In this document: one piece after another, positions 22,531-34,980 of the stretch
How positions within the stretch are numbered: position 1 is the first letter of the stretch
Layout: the number at the start of each line of letters is the position of its first letter
Assembly: GCA_020091685.1 (NCBI GenBank)
Contig: CM034603.1
Span: 36,841,260 to 36,905,259 of the forward strand
Length of the DNA stretch: 64,000 nucleotides
Source: Lutjanus erythropterus
Lineage: Eukaryota > Chordata > Actinopteri > Lutjaniformes > Lutjanidae
Direction of reading: 5' to 3'
The notes under the pieces: model-generated
Database searches by the model: none
Told to the model about the DNA's origin: nothing
What the model saw: only the letters and a program-made list of their open reading frames with translations
Made by a program: the position numbers and the translations under genes

Positions 22531-24835
22531 ATGGGAACCGTAAAATAAAATATTATTAAGGCGGTCGCTGTAAGAAAATCATGTGTGTTAACAAGGATCT
22601 TTACTTACATTTTCAGAAATAACGTGCTTTTCTTAGGTTCATAAAGACCCTTCATAACTTATTGCCTTGAGTGTAGTGATGGACTTCTGAGACTAAGCAG
22701 CCAAATCTGCAACTCTGAGCAAATCTTATGTGTTTTTAGCTCCTTGTTTTTGTGTAGCAACAGCTTCCATTAAAGCAGTAGAGAAGTAGAAAGAAATAAG
22801 GTGCTGCACACTCATGTTTCAGCCCTCAGGCCTTCTCTAATATCAACAATCACATAAAAACACAGGGACTGATTTGTAATATCGACCACACCCTGCTAAC
22901 ACGCCTGATGATGATTAAATAATCATGTTCCACCATTAGGGTGAGAAAAAGCAAGGGTTAGGTGCTAAAGTGACTTAAGAGCTGGTATTAATGGAGGAGA
23001 AGGTAAATATGAGAGTACCAGCTGGTCTCTTTCAGGTTTGTACGTCTTTTATACGTCATGAGAGGTCGATCCTTGAATTCATGGATCAGATTCAAGGGTA
23101 TACCAAAGCTTTGTTATTATTCCTTTTATTTATATACCTACAAAACTAAACAGCAGACAAAGGTAGACTATCAGGCAAAGAAAGTCTCAGAAAGAGACAG
23201 ACATTTTTCTCAGCTGTTAGTGGAGATCAAACCAGAGCTGAAGGTAGAGAATGAATACAAATTACTTTTACAGCTGTGAAAACACTACACTCTGTATTTT
23301 TACTCTAAGCATGCTCCTGTTTGCTGCATGCTTGCAGATGCACTTAGTAGTGAAAATGTCCTGAAAATCTTCTTTATACAGTGTGTTTTGACCTGCTGTT
23401 ACCTCTCATAAAACCCATTCAGGCTCATCTGTGCAAAGTGATTCACAACATTACAACACCTGAAGCACCTGGCACAGTTTCAGCAGCACTCAGCCTCTCT
23501 GTCTCCGGAGCGTCAGACAGTAATACTAGGACAGACTTATTTTAAGGACCCAACTGTGAAATATGGATCAGATCAGTGACAGAAGTGAATTATGAGACAG
23601 ACTGTATTCATACAGGCAGGAAATACAGACTATTAAAAGACTACTGAGCAATTATCTGTAAAGCAAGCCAAAGGTTTGGTTTCATTTTACGTAGGAAAGA
23701 AGGAGCTGCCATATTTCACACAAGAGTCACTTTTTCTCTGTGTAGCCATCAATTTTAGAGCTATGTTATGGTCAGATTTTGTGCCTTTAGATGAAAATTA
23801 ATCTCAGGCGCAGTCAATAAGTCTAAACTAGAAAGAAAATTTTAGAATACAAGGATGATCAGCTGATTTACAGTAAACAAACAACTAAAGATGAAATGAT
23901 CAGTTGATCAGCAAAAAATAAATTGGCAACAATTCTGATGATCAGTTAATTTAAATGATATTTCAAAAACTGAGGAATAAATGTGAGGATTTGCAGATTT
24001 TCTGTCTTATGTGTTTTGGTTTGGAACTTGCAGACCACGTGAGCAATTTGACAATTTCATTACTTTCTGATCTCATAAAACAAACAGTTGATGGATTATT
24101 AAGGTAATTTAAAACGAGTAAAATAAGCAAAGAAAGCAGAGTATGAATATATTAGACATATCGTACTGCAGAGGTGCCAAAACAAAGAGAAGAAAATGAA
24201 AGACAGCTGGTAAAAAGGGAGAAAGATCAACCTCTGCTATATTCTGGAGGGTGAAGCTGACCAGGTGAGCCTCATCAGCTTGCAATCACACAAAACGATG
24301 CAGCTGTTATATTGTGTTGCACTCTGATTGGTTGGTTTGTAGGCGTGAAGCATTGCAGCTCTTACATTGTGGGAATTTGGTCCTAAATTTCTGACAGTGA
24401 TGCAGGTTGGTGGAGGCGTCTTACAATATGATCTCACAACTGGAACAGCACAAAGCCAGCTCAAGTCGATGCAAAAGAAAAATAAACAAGAGAAACCAAA
24501 AAATTATATAATAACAACATATGAAATGACAATGTGTAAGTACTGTGCCAATGCAAAACTGTTTGTTTGTGATGACCGTATGGAGAATCATCAATCGAAT
24601 CTGCAGCTCTCCTCGGCTGTACAAACCTTTTCAGTGAGTTCTGGCTCATTGTTTATCTGTCTGGCTGACAACTTTACTGTTCTGGCTCACTCTCACTGCT
24701 CCCATATTGTCGTTTTCAGAGAAAAAAACGTAAAAACCCACTGTACACTACCTGCTCAGCAGCCAACAGCAGACAGACACAATTAGGCTGCCTTCTACCA
24801 CAGGAACTGTCCCCAGGGACTACAGGAAGGTCTAA
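22531..24835. other. Non-coding apart from one repeat family C fragment
   Basis: No exon recognised. Contains the family C fragment at 23180-23345; the remainder is AT-rich. Confidence 0.
23180..23345 (+). repeat. Interspersed repeat family C, fragment
   Basis: A TTTTTCTCAGCTGTTAGTGG / AGATCAAACCAGAGCTGAAG block matches the internal part of family C near 25470-25520, where the same words occur with small changes (CAGAAGCTGGTGGAGACCAA). Confidence 0.
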
Positions 24836-25727
24836 ATTAAAGCTACTACAAAGTTTTTAAAGGGTTATGAAATAGTCTCAGTTTAATATTGATGCCTCTA
24901 TATGAACTACATCAGCAAACAAGACCATCAGTGAGAAGATCGGCTATTTCTGTGTAGTTATTCTTAATGGCTGCCCGGATTCTCCTTGAAATCAGATTAA
25001 GTGACCCCGTGTTCACATTTTCCAGGGCAAAGTTACAGTGAGTAGTACATTAGTCAGTTAAAAAGGAAGAGATTTTTATTTAGATCATTTTATATTTTGT
25101 GGTTATTACAGTGGAGGCACTATTGCTTTTGTCCACAGGGGCCTCCTCTGACCAAAAGTACTGGGACCTCGGGGGTGGGGCTTGTAGCGCTGACCATTTC
25201 CGATTGGTCTGGACTGGAGAACTCGCAGCATTTTTCTTCACACACTATTTTTATAAATCAGCAGCTGCAAACCAGTTTGTTTTTTGTGCTTTGACACATC
25301 AACATGGAGTTACAGATGAAAGGATACAACAAATTGTCCCTTTTTCGCACATCAGCAGATTATTTTGCCTAATCTTTGAGGGTCTTTAGACCTCAGTGGA
25401 AATGAAGACGACAACGAGACAACGCAGCTTTAGCAATTAGCTGGTGGACCATTTTACAGCTAAAGATGGAAATATTTCCCTCAGAAGCTGGTGGAGACCA
25501 AAAACAGAGCTAAAAGTGAGTGAATATCAGGCTTAAATTCATCAGGTGAATGCAAACATGACTCCAGATGAATGATAATGTTGCTCTGTTGTTCTGCATG
25601 CGTAAATAAGCTTATAACTGTTTGCAAAAAAAAGGTCACCATCAGCTTAAAAGGTGATGTTAATGTTTCCACAGCTTGTGTCCACTGCCCCCAAGTGGTT
25701 GAAAAAAATCAGTTATTGCGGGTTTAA
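24836..25727 (+). repeat. Interspersed repeat family C, most complete copy
   Basis: Starts with TTAAAGCTACTACAAAG and ends with TTATTGCGGGTTTAAAGC, so both ends carry TTAAA-type sequence in inverted sense. The left 300 bases match 31032-31340, the interior matches 23180-23345, and the right end matches 7955-8180 in inverse. A non-autonomous DNA transposon is likely, but the superfamily cannot be assigned. Confidence 0.
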
Positions 25728-28237
25728 AGCACGGGTGCATGTACGCTGAGTATAACTACACGAGTCCACAATCACATTTATTCTTCATTGAAGTGTCATG
25801 GAAATGTCTCTGTGTCCTAATCGCAGCCACATGTCCATGATGTTTAGAGGTAGCACTTGATGCATGATGTTGTGTGATACTGATGGTCAGATATTGTGTG
25901 TCAGAGTCACAGAGTTGTGCGAGTTCAGTGGGTTCATACAGATAACACACACAGCACCCGAAGGCCCCCTACAAACTACCTCTGAGGTCGAAGCACTCCA
26001 GCTGAACAATAATTTCACTCGTCCTTATCACATAAAAAAGAAAGATATTGACGGGGACACCAGAAAGACGACAAATAGGAAGGAACGAAGCCTCGCCAAG
26101 GGATAATGATTGATGTCTTTATCTCTTCCTCTTTCTCCTCGTCTTCTCCCTCTCTCACAGGGAGGGAGGGGCAGTAAATCAAGGACTTAATCTCACCGCT
26201 GTGATTTACACCTGTTCAAACGCCGTTTCTCACCCGGTAATACCTTCACCATGCCTTTACTCAGGCCACAACAAGGCTAGATAAGAAGCGACGATGGATG
26301 TACAGAAATAGGAACTGGATGGGATGTGTGCCACGAGCCCAAAACAAGGTCTGATAGTGTAAAACTCCAGATAAAACTGGCTGTGTAAAAGAGGCCAGGC
26401 TAAATATGCTGTCACATGCAGAAAGCTGAAGTAATTGTTGGCTGGTACAGACTTGTTTTGAACAGTTAAAAAAAGGATCTTAACCTCAAGAAGTGTTCTG
26501 GGTAGTTAAATTAACAGCAAAGCTGAGCAGGGCTCCTTTTATAGCATCAAATACCTAATTAAAACCAAACTCATCAGAAGAATGAACGCTTGAACAAACA
26601 TCAGCATGATGAGAACTTCCTGAAATAACAGAAACAATCTTTGGGAAACATGTACTTTTAGTTTGTGTCCAATCTGCAAACATGGAGGGGACAGGGTTTA
26701 TACTGCAGCCAACCTCCAGGGGGCAATGGACATGTTTTGGCATTACTGCCTCTAGCCTTTACTCTGAGATGTACACAGCATGTACTGGTGGCTATTTTTT
26801 AGTAACTATACCCCAAATCCTCCCACCCAGAGGTGAGTATTCAGAAAAATTGCACAGCTCATATCTCAGCAAACAAGCAACACAGACAGGGACCAGACAC
26901 TGTAAAAAGTGTGTTTCAGAAGTAGTAGAGGTAATGTTTAGTTTACTTTTAGTTTAATTTTATTTTGCACAATTAAAAAATATACAAAAGAAAGGCTAGG
27001 ATGACTAAAAATATAAAGCGTAAAAATAACCCAGAGGACTTATTTGAATTCTGTGAAAGATTCCACAGTTCCCAAGAACTCAGGAAATACAGAAAAATAC
27101 AGAACAATACAAAAATAATACAAGTAGTGATGGTAAACTAATAGTAACATCATGTGTTTGAGTTTCATTCAGAATCAAAAATTGTTTTATTGGACAAATT
27201 CAGAGTGGCATTTCCTTAAAAAAAAATGCTTGCTAACAATTTCCACACAGAAATTCTTGGGAAATCACCAAGTAAAGTTTTACTGAATAGTAAGAATAGT
27301 CAAATCAAAAATACTAGTTTCCGAGACAAAAAATACACTCACCTTTTGCTAGTAAACTGTACTCAGACTACCTTTGTATCTCATCACTAAAACCCTATAA
27401 AATCCTTGGTATTTAAGGGTTATTTAACTAACTTTACTATAATGTTTTAAAGTAACATTTACACAATATTTCATCTATCCATCACTACTCTACAATTCTA
27501 ATATGGTTATTTCTTAATCAATGAAGTTAAGGAATTTGCTGTGGCATGTTGGTGCAAAAACTAAAAAAATAGTGCTAAAAATATAAAGAGTAAGGCATGT
27601 ACCTTTTTAAAGAAACATGACGCCAACTGGATTATGTTTTTTATTATCTACATAAGAACATTTTGCGAATTAAGTTAAATTAAGTTAAGTAAGTTGCAAA
27701 ATTGTTGACGCTGCATTTGTCCACAAAAAGTTAGTGTGTAGCGCTTCATTCATTCAGAAAAAGAAGGATGGCTAAAAATGGAGGAATCAAATTCTGAGGA
27801 CATAATTAAAATTAAATAACATTTTAGTTGTTTGGTTAGAAAGAAATCCATAAGCAATCAGTTCAGCTTCAAGTGTTTAAAGAGACAGAAGCTTTATTAC
27901 AGTGCAAACTGCAAAACAAAGAGTGGACAGCTGACTTTGTGGTCCATCTCTGTTTATCAGCGGAGATACAGAGCAGCATGACAAAGAACACAGGTAATAT
28001 GATGGATTTGTCCTCTAGAACACAAACACTTCCTCTCTTTTACATTCAGACAGTCTTGCTGTAGTCGTATCTGCAGCGTGGTGGTACGAGTGATGCATTC
28101 TGACATTTCTATTTTTGTTTGTTTTTATGTGAAAGCACTTGCAGGGTTGGGTTTGTCTCTCTGTCTGTCAGAAATATTAAAATGCTCAGAAGCAGAAGCT
28201 CTGACCTTTAGTACGTGAAGAGAATCAGAACCCCCAC

Positions 28238-28238
<1 letters not shown>
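25728..28238. other. Non-coding, AT-rich
   Basis: No gene recognised. A TTGTTTTATTGGACAAATT-type block near 27182-27200 may be a repeat fragment. Confidence 0.

Positions 28239-28299
<61 letters not shown>
28239..28299. repeat. (CA)n microsatellite
   Basis: Uninterrupted AC run of about 60 bases. Confidence 0.
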
Positions 28300-28301
<2 letters not shown>

Positions 28302-29469
28302 GTAGTGGTAACTACAGGCTGCAGAGCTTCATGCAGAGGCAGAAAACTGGCTGAAGACACATGAAGAACAATGAAGAAAAATAAGACTTTTGTCTCAGTT
28401 GCTATTTTCTCTCACAATCCGGTCCATCAATCCCCATCAGCGATAACGTCTGAGATAAAAGAGAGTCAGACATGCAGTAATTACAGATATACAATGCTGT
28501 CAGATTGAGGCCTTATCATTTATCACTGTCAGAGTGACTGTAAAGTGTCAGATAGAGCCACAGTGATGAGATGAAGGCAGCAGGTGTCTCTGTTAAATAA
28601 GAACAAACGCTAAAAGATAAAAGCTTGTTAAACATCTAACATGTAAAACTTAAAAAGCACAAAACACTGACTGATTGATTCTGATTTTATTGGATTGTAT
28701 TTTGCTTTTTACTGTGCTTTTAAAAGATGTCCTGATGCATTTCTTTACCGTATGTAAAGCGCTTTGACTGTGACTGAAGGTAAGACAAGTCAGACACTAT
28801 GCTGCAGTTCACTGTTTGATTTATTGATATATAGCCGCTGTACACTTATCATGAACAGCGAAATTAGCTACAGAGATCCATAATTGCAGCTTTTAATATG
28901 GTAACCACTGTCCATATTGATCGATGCACATACAGTTCTAGCCTGAAGGTGTTCAGTACATTATAGCCTGGTTCAGACTGCCAGCCCAAATCTGTTTTTT
29001 CCTGTGTATCCAGTTTGAATTTAGAAAGCCTAGACAACAACAAACCACATGAAATGCAGTTTTTGCAAATCTGAAGGCACATTTTGGGGTTTGAAATGTG
29101 ATTCCAATCCGGTTTCTATGTCTTAGTCCAGACACTTTGGCCAGTCAGTCAGATCTGAAGTGCCTTTTGCATCACTTGCAAAAACCACAAGTCCCAAGTT
29201 CTAAACTTTGAGTTTTGAGTCTTAAACAAGTCATAATGCGCACGTTTAACAACAGAACCTCGACTTACCATTTTTGTGCAACTTAAAAAAAACAAACAAA
29301 GTTGGAAGTTGTTGCATCTCCAGCTGTAATTTACAACTCACGTTCGTTGACCTGCATAGTTTTTGTATATGAACAAGCCTAATGTTCTTAACCGTTCTCT
29401 CCAGCAATTTGATGGAATGATGTCGGATTGGTTCAAACAACGTGGATCAAGAGAATTAAAGGGAAAATC

Positions 29470-29640
29470 TGACACTTTTCATGTGGATGTCAAGTCAGTG
29501 TTGAGTTCTCCTGCTGCAAAATCTGTTGTTCTTCCTGCATCTAGTGATGTCACTGTTTCTTGACTCCGCCTCTAATTAGCCAGGGTGTTAGCTAAAATAT
29601 TTTTGTCATGTAACACTAAGTTCTGGCCAACGAAGTAATA
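29470..29640. repeat. Interspersed repeat family B, copy 2
   Basis: Counterpart of 4678-4915, shorter at the left by a deletion of about 60 bases. It appears to sit within a larger, older repeat (about 28965-29875). Confidence 0.
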
Positions 29641-29690
29641 ACTATAGGCTAACTATAGAAGCATGCATGGATTGCCTCCTCGCCTATGTT

Positions 29691-29704
29691 GTTACCATAG
29701 CAAC
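29691..29704. promoter_or_regulatory. RFX X-box-like palindrome
   Basis: GTTACCATAGCAAC fits the 14-base RFX consensus of two GTNRCC half-sites with a 2-base spacer. It lies within repeat-derived DNA, so a regulatory role is uncertain. Confidence 0.
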
Positions 29705-31031
29705 TATACACATAGATTGGTGACATACAGACACACAAATCTGATCACTTGCATTGTTTTAGAGATCTGATTTAATTTACAAATCTGACTTGCCTGCAGT
29801 CTCTGCAAATGCAAATGAATTCAAATGGTTCTTTTAATGGGTGATAATGTAGTCTGATCAGTCTGAGGCCTAAAACAAACCAATTACAATGTTGGTTTCT
29901 GAGTTTAGAGAGGATGGAAGGCCAAAGAAACCTTTGTATTTAATCATCTGTATTAGTGTGGACATGATCTAACACCAGCAGGCCTAACCAGAGGTCAGAG
30001 TGTGTTAAGAAGCTGGTGTTTTTTCTGCTCTCCTACCAAGAAGCTCTTGGTTTGTCCCTTTCTGTCTCTCTCTTGGTTCCCCTTTTCCTTTCTCTCCGAT
30101 GCAACAGTCCTTTGAAGCCTGAGTGAGGAACTGTGCGAGCAACGCTTTCAAAGCGTCCGTGTCATTTAGCTTGCTGACTGTGAGCGGGTCCTTACCCAGC
30201 CTCCATCTCTCTCCATTTTCAAAGCCAGGCGTTGTGGGGGAGGATCAGAGAGGGGGGGAGAGAAGGGGGGAGCTAGACAGAGGCGAGAGGCTTTATGGAA
30301 GATCAGTCAGATCCTCCTGACGCATGGATACTCTCGATCGGGGGGCCTCCGGGCCAAATGTGCAGAATCTGCCGGCATCTCTGCTCGGCGGCTGTCAGGG
30401 AGGATCTGTTCGGATGTTTGTCACCAGACGTTCGCGTGATGGTAATCAGACATGTTTCAGGCTCAGGGGATGCAGAGGAGGATTTAATGTAACGCTTTAG
30501 AAATGAGAACTTGATGTATTTCAGTGCTGTTGCTTTCAGGATGAACATGGAAAGCTCCGGTGTATTACAGGTCCTAAAGGTACAGAATGTAATATGACAA
30601 AATCTAAACTGAAATATAGAAAACCTCAGAGACAACAACAGCTGCTGGTTAAATGAGACATTTTACTGTACATACTGTACTCAAAAATGCAACATTTTTC
30701 CTCAAAAAAGGTCCTTTCATATTGGTTTTCAAAAATAAATAGCAAATAGGAATCTTCCACTCTGAGTTGTGGCCGAGACTCCAAGTGGAAGATTCCTGAG
30801 AGAGAGCCTCGGAGTTTCAAAGAGAAATTACTGTAAACACGTTAGTGGCAACAAGATGATTGGATGATGGTTGGAAGACATTGGCTGATTTTGCTGAACC
30901 AAAGACAAGTGAAGTCCTTCATTGCAATGCTCAGATACTGTGTAGTAGATCCTTCTGTCTTCTCTAGTTTTTTATTCAATCAGGTTAGTTCACATATTGT
31001 TACTGATGCAGTCAGTTCTTTTTCTTTTCTC

Positions 31032-31340
31032 TTAAAGCTGCTACAAGGAGTTTTTAACTGGTTATGAAACAGTCTCAATTCACTTCTGATGCCTCTAAAT
31101 AAATAACAGGAGTTAACTGTCCATGAGAAGATCTGTTTCTGTATAGTTGTTCTTAATGTCTGCCACCAGGTTGGATGAAATGAGCCTGTATTTATATTTT
31201 CCCAGGCACAGTGACAGTAAATACTATGTTAAAAAGAAGCAGGAGGAGACTTTTATTTAGAAAATTTTATTTTTGAAATCATTATGCTGACAGTAATCAC
31301 TTTTGTCCAACAAGAGCCTTCCAAAATCAACAAATTATAA
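31032..31340 (+). repeat. Interspersed repeat family C, left-end copy
   Basis: Begins TTAAAGCTGCTACAAGG and aligns through ATGAAACAGTCTCA, TGATGCCTCTA, GAGAAGATCTG and GACTTTTATTTAGA with 24836-25140. It stops after the TTTTGTCC block, so only the left third is present. Confidence 0.
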
Positions 31341-31899
31341 AATTTTCTTTAACCAGCTGTAGTAGCTTTTAAGGGTCACCCCTGAAACTTTTATCCAATC
31401 AGTGTGATTCTTTCTTTCTTAGTAGTTTCTGTTTATCACTTTTCCCAGTTCATTACTGCTTATTAATTCTACAGCCCATCCTGTCCTGAGCAATGGCTAT
31501 GAACCAAGCAGCTCATTATGACACATATCTACATTTATTTTAAGGGTGGGGACCTCTAGTGGCCGGAGCAAGTATGACAAGAGGATTATAAAAAGTGAGA
31601 ATGTCAACATGAGTGGAGACCAGAGTGGATGGATGGATAAAACACAGGGTTTTCACCTCTACAAGTAAATCCAGTTCTGTTTAAATAAACTGATTTTGCA
31701 CCAAACCTTTACTCTTATTTATGCTACAGTGGCCAAGCCCTGACTCAGAAGCTGTATAAAGCTTCATCTAGCTTTAATGTACAAACTGGGTGTTTCTGCA
31801 TATTGAGTATATGATTTCTATCAGTCGAGAAGGTGTTGCCAGCTATAGCAGCGAGACTGGCAGTCAAACTAAAGGGGTGTTAAGGCACAGTAGGTATCT

Positions 31900-32290
31900 G
31901 TATTTATGAGGAAATGGCGGCACTTTACAGCTTGGATCATCTATATTTTAAAAGCACTGAATGATTACCTGAAGGAGTCGTTCCTAAAATGAACACAGAA
32001 CATTATGGAGATGAACTCTTTAATTTCATAAAGTGCCATTTAGCTGTAATGAAAAAGTCTGCATTAATGTGAGAGATGAAGAGCTGCAGTCCAAAATGGG
32101 ACTGCCACCATCTGAGAAAGTGACACCAGCTTATTACAGGATGATTGACAGCATGGGAGTAAAGCTAATTATGGCACTTTATAAAGAACAGTAATTGATG
32201 GCTGAAGGATTCAATCGGTGGTTTGGAAAGTAACAGCGCTTTATAGACTGAATGCTTTTATTTTTAGAGAAATTAAATGGAATGCAAACA
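31900..32290. promoter_or_regulatory. Candidate conserved non-coding element (possible enhancer)
   Basis: Non-repetitive block with a recurring GGCACTTTA(T/C)A motif in both orientations: near 31918 (GGCACTTTACAG), 32030 (CATAAAGTGCC), 32170 (GGCACTTTATAAAG) and 32236 (GCGCTTTATAG). It also has homeodomain-type TAATTA (near 32167) and GTAATTGATGG (near 32191) sites. No open frame spans it. Conservation is inferred from composition and motif density, not measured. Confidence 0.
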
Positions 32291-33649
32291 ACCATAAGTA
32301 CAAAAGGCCAAATCAAAAACAGGTCTGTAAAGAGGGTTGTCTAATTTTCTTGTGTTTGTCAAATGTTCTTGTTAGTTATTATCAGTAATCTACAAAAAAA
32401 CTGTTAATATTTTTGTCTTGTTTTAGCCAACGAAAACTGGTGACATTTTAGTCTTTTTTTTTCACACCTACCTTGTTTTGTGTGGACTTTCTGACTTTTC
32501 AGTTTAATGCAAACCAAAATTAAAGGTGTGAAAACTCTCCTGGATTGCAGCCAGAGCGCATTCAAATCATCACTATATGTGTGACCCTGATCAGCAGTGA
32601 GAGGCATCTTTTTCCAGTTATTTTCTACAGGCAGTAAGAGTTTTACACGCTGAGCACCTTGGTCAAAGTTGTCAACTTGACATTTCATTGATGAGAAAAG
32701 GGTGATGCAGACTCACAGCTGCAGCAGAAAGAGAGAGAGAGAGAACTCATAGGGACTGACTGCCAATAATGTATTATTCTTATGATGATAAAACTAGTCA
32801 TAAAGTCAGTCTAACATTTGATCATGTGCTCAGTTATAATTGTCTAATTGCCACCGTAGGAGCAGTGGTTACGTGACCTGAAACGAGCCACAGTTTAAGT
32901 GTGTGAGTGTACCACGCATGCATCGTTGTGAGGGCTGGCTGCTCTGGACGAAACAGCTGAAGCTTGGTCTGATGAAAAGAGGCAGTCGGAGTCCAGATCA
33001 AATTCAACCAATTAAAATTCTGTCCTAGCAGGACATTTGATCTGTCGACTTTATATAGAGTCATTTGAAAAAATTCACAAAAATTCAGAAGCTTTTCTGA
33101 GTTGATGATGACAGGATGACTGCATGCAACAAATGCATTGCTGAGAAGGCTATGCATTCATTATTTTGTAATGTAAATGGGCCCAAATATCACCTTGCTT
33201 CTTTTCCTCAAGCCCTGTTGTTGTCACTGTTAACCTCAAATTAGTTTTTCTGTAAAATAGTTGACGTGTGTAACACAGTCCTGACTGTGCTCATCATCTG
33301 CTGCCGGTGTAGTCCTAAACTTTCTAGATTTTAAACTACATTTTATCTTTGTCTGTTTCTTGTTATGCACCACCCTGAGGCAGTGGGAGTTATTAAAAAA
33401 TAATAATACAATTGAGATCAAGACTAACAGAAAGGTACAAAGTCAAACCATAAGGTTAAACCAACAAAAGCCCCACACTGAGAGGAGTCCCCACTCACTG
33501 TCTTCTGTTGCTGCCACAGGTGCTTTTAAAAACCTCATTCAGGACAGGTGCATCTCGTGAGCAATCAAGTGGGCGGAGCTAGAGAGGGCAGAAGAACAAT
33601 AGAACACGGCACAGAAAACACATGTAACGCAATCAACCAACAGTGACAG

Positions 33650-33710
33650 TTAGTGGGGAGAAACTGAGGGGAGGACATGCAGCAAAGGGCTCTGGTGACG
33701 GAATAGGGGG
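33650..33710 (-). repeat. Possible SINE fragment
   Basis: In reverse complement it reads GAGCCCTTTGCTGCATGTCC and then CTCCCCTCAGTTTCTCCCC, matching the post-tRNA body of the SINE family seen at 52868 and 63085. Short and without ends. Confidence 0.
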
Positions 33711-34439
33711 GACAACAAGACACCCACCCCCCGTATGTTAAAGTGTCAATGTCTCAGCCAGGTAGTACAGTCATACAAAATGACTTTCCATCAGTACCTG
33801 CACGTCTCAGCAGCAAGATGCAGTGTAATGTAGTGACGATCTGAGTTTAGAAGCAGATCTGACATTAAGGATCCCCACTGGTATTTACTCAGCCATTTTC
33901 TCATGCAGTGAAACAGAAATTCATAACTGATAATGTTGCAGTGCAAAGGCACAGTGGCAGTTAGTGCAGCACAGCGCAGCAGCAACTTATTATGGTTACA
34001 GGGACACCCTGTGTCTCCATCGCTCTCAAACATTCTCATGATCCCAATAGGAAGTTTTTTTTAGGTAGTATGACTTATGTGCTTCAATGCTGAAATCTAG
34101 TAATATGAGATAATTTAACATTTAGTCAACATACAGGGTGCCAACACGTAATCTCAGCTCTCTCAAATCAGTCACACCAAATACAAGGACAACTCAAAAC
34201 CTAGTCTAGTCTATAAGAAAATGAAATACATCAATAATGTGATGCTAGAACTTCCACTGGAGGTGAGCTCTATTTTAAAAAATAATATTAAAATAAAATG
34301 ATCAAATCATCATCATGCATTGGTAATCAGAATTATTGGTTAGTAGCTTAACTTAGCTGCCAAGGTGTCAGGAGATGAATTGTCATCATAGTGAGGCCAG
34401 TAAATGTGTGTGAAAGCACCTCTGACATACAGTAGCTTA

Positions 34440-34615
34440 TTAACGCTGCGTCATCCAAACCTGGATGTCCCCCAGCTTCAGAACTCCTTCTGGCGCCACT
34501 GGCAAAGGGCCACAAGCAGGAGTCAAACCCACGGCTGCTGCAGAGGACTGACAGCCTCGGTTCATGGGGCAAATGCTCTACCAGCTGAGCTACCAGGTCA
34601 CGGTACAGCTTAATG
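34440..34615 (-). mobile_element. tRNA-derived SINE (5' head)
   Basis: On the minus strand an A box TAGCTCAGCTGGTAGAGC (34592-34575) and a B box GGTTTGACTCC (34529-34519) have tRNA-like spacing. They are followed by the GTGGCCCTTTGCC body typical of a common teleost SINE. The acceptor stem does not pair and the 3' part is SINE body, so it is not a functional tRNA gene. Confidence 0.
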
Positions 34616-34739
34616 ATGTCAGAGCCATCTCATCATCATCTCACATCTAACAGAATTAACACTATTGCTGTCAGAACGGTGAAGATGCATTTCTCCTTTT
34701 ATGTTTTGGTTTATTAGCATTTTTTATTATCATTGTTCC

Positions 34740-34980
34740 TTGCAGATGCATACAACTCACCTCACCCTCCCCTTCCACGCATATGAGAGAACCTACAATG
34801 GTCATGAAACTCGTGCAAAGGCTGAAACCAGAACCAGTGTTTGGTTTGTTTATCGTGGGCTAATGCAGACACACAGTGGCCTCTGTGAGGGAGCACCTGC
34901 ATCCTCTGTAGATATAAAGGGCTCATTCTAAGACAACAAAAACACAACAATTCTTATTTTCAGGAGATTTTTTACCTTTC
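34740..34980 (+). mobile_element. MITE family D, partial copy
   Basis: Carries CTCACCCTCCCCTTCCACGC, GAGAGAACCTACAATGG, CCAGTGTTTGGTTTG, GTAGATATAAAGGGCTCATTC and ATTCTTATTTTCAGGAG in the order of the family. The terminal repeats are missing or degraded at both sides. Confidence 0.

Larger units (their letters stand above)
28965..29875. repeat. Possible older DNA element with inverted ends, interrupted by repeat family B
   Basis: The left end AGCCTGGTTCAGACTGCC resembles the reverse complement of the right end (AGTCTGATCAGTCTGAGGCC), and both are followed inward by AAATCTG/ATCTGAT words. The middle contains the family B copy at 29470-29640. The interpretation is tentative because the arms match only in part. 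Confidence 0.

Noticed and set aside
34519-34592. tRNA gene on the minus strand
   Set aside because: The A and B boxes are present, but the stems are poor and the sequence continues into a SINE body, so it is a SINE head.
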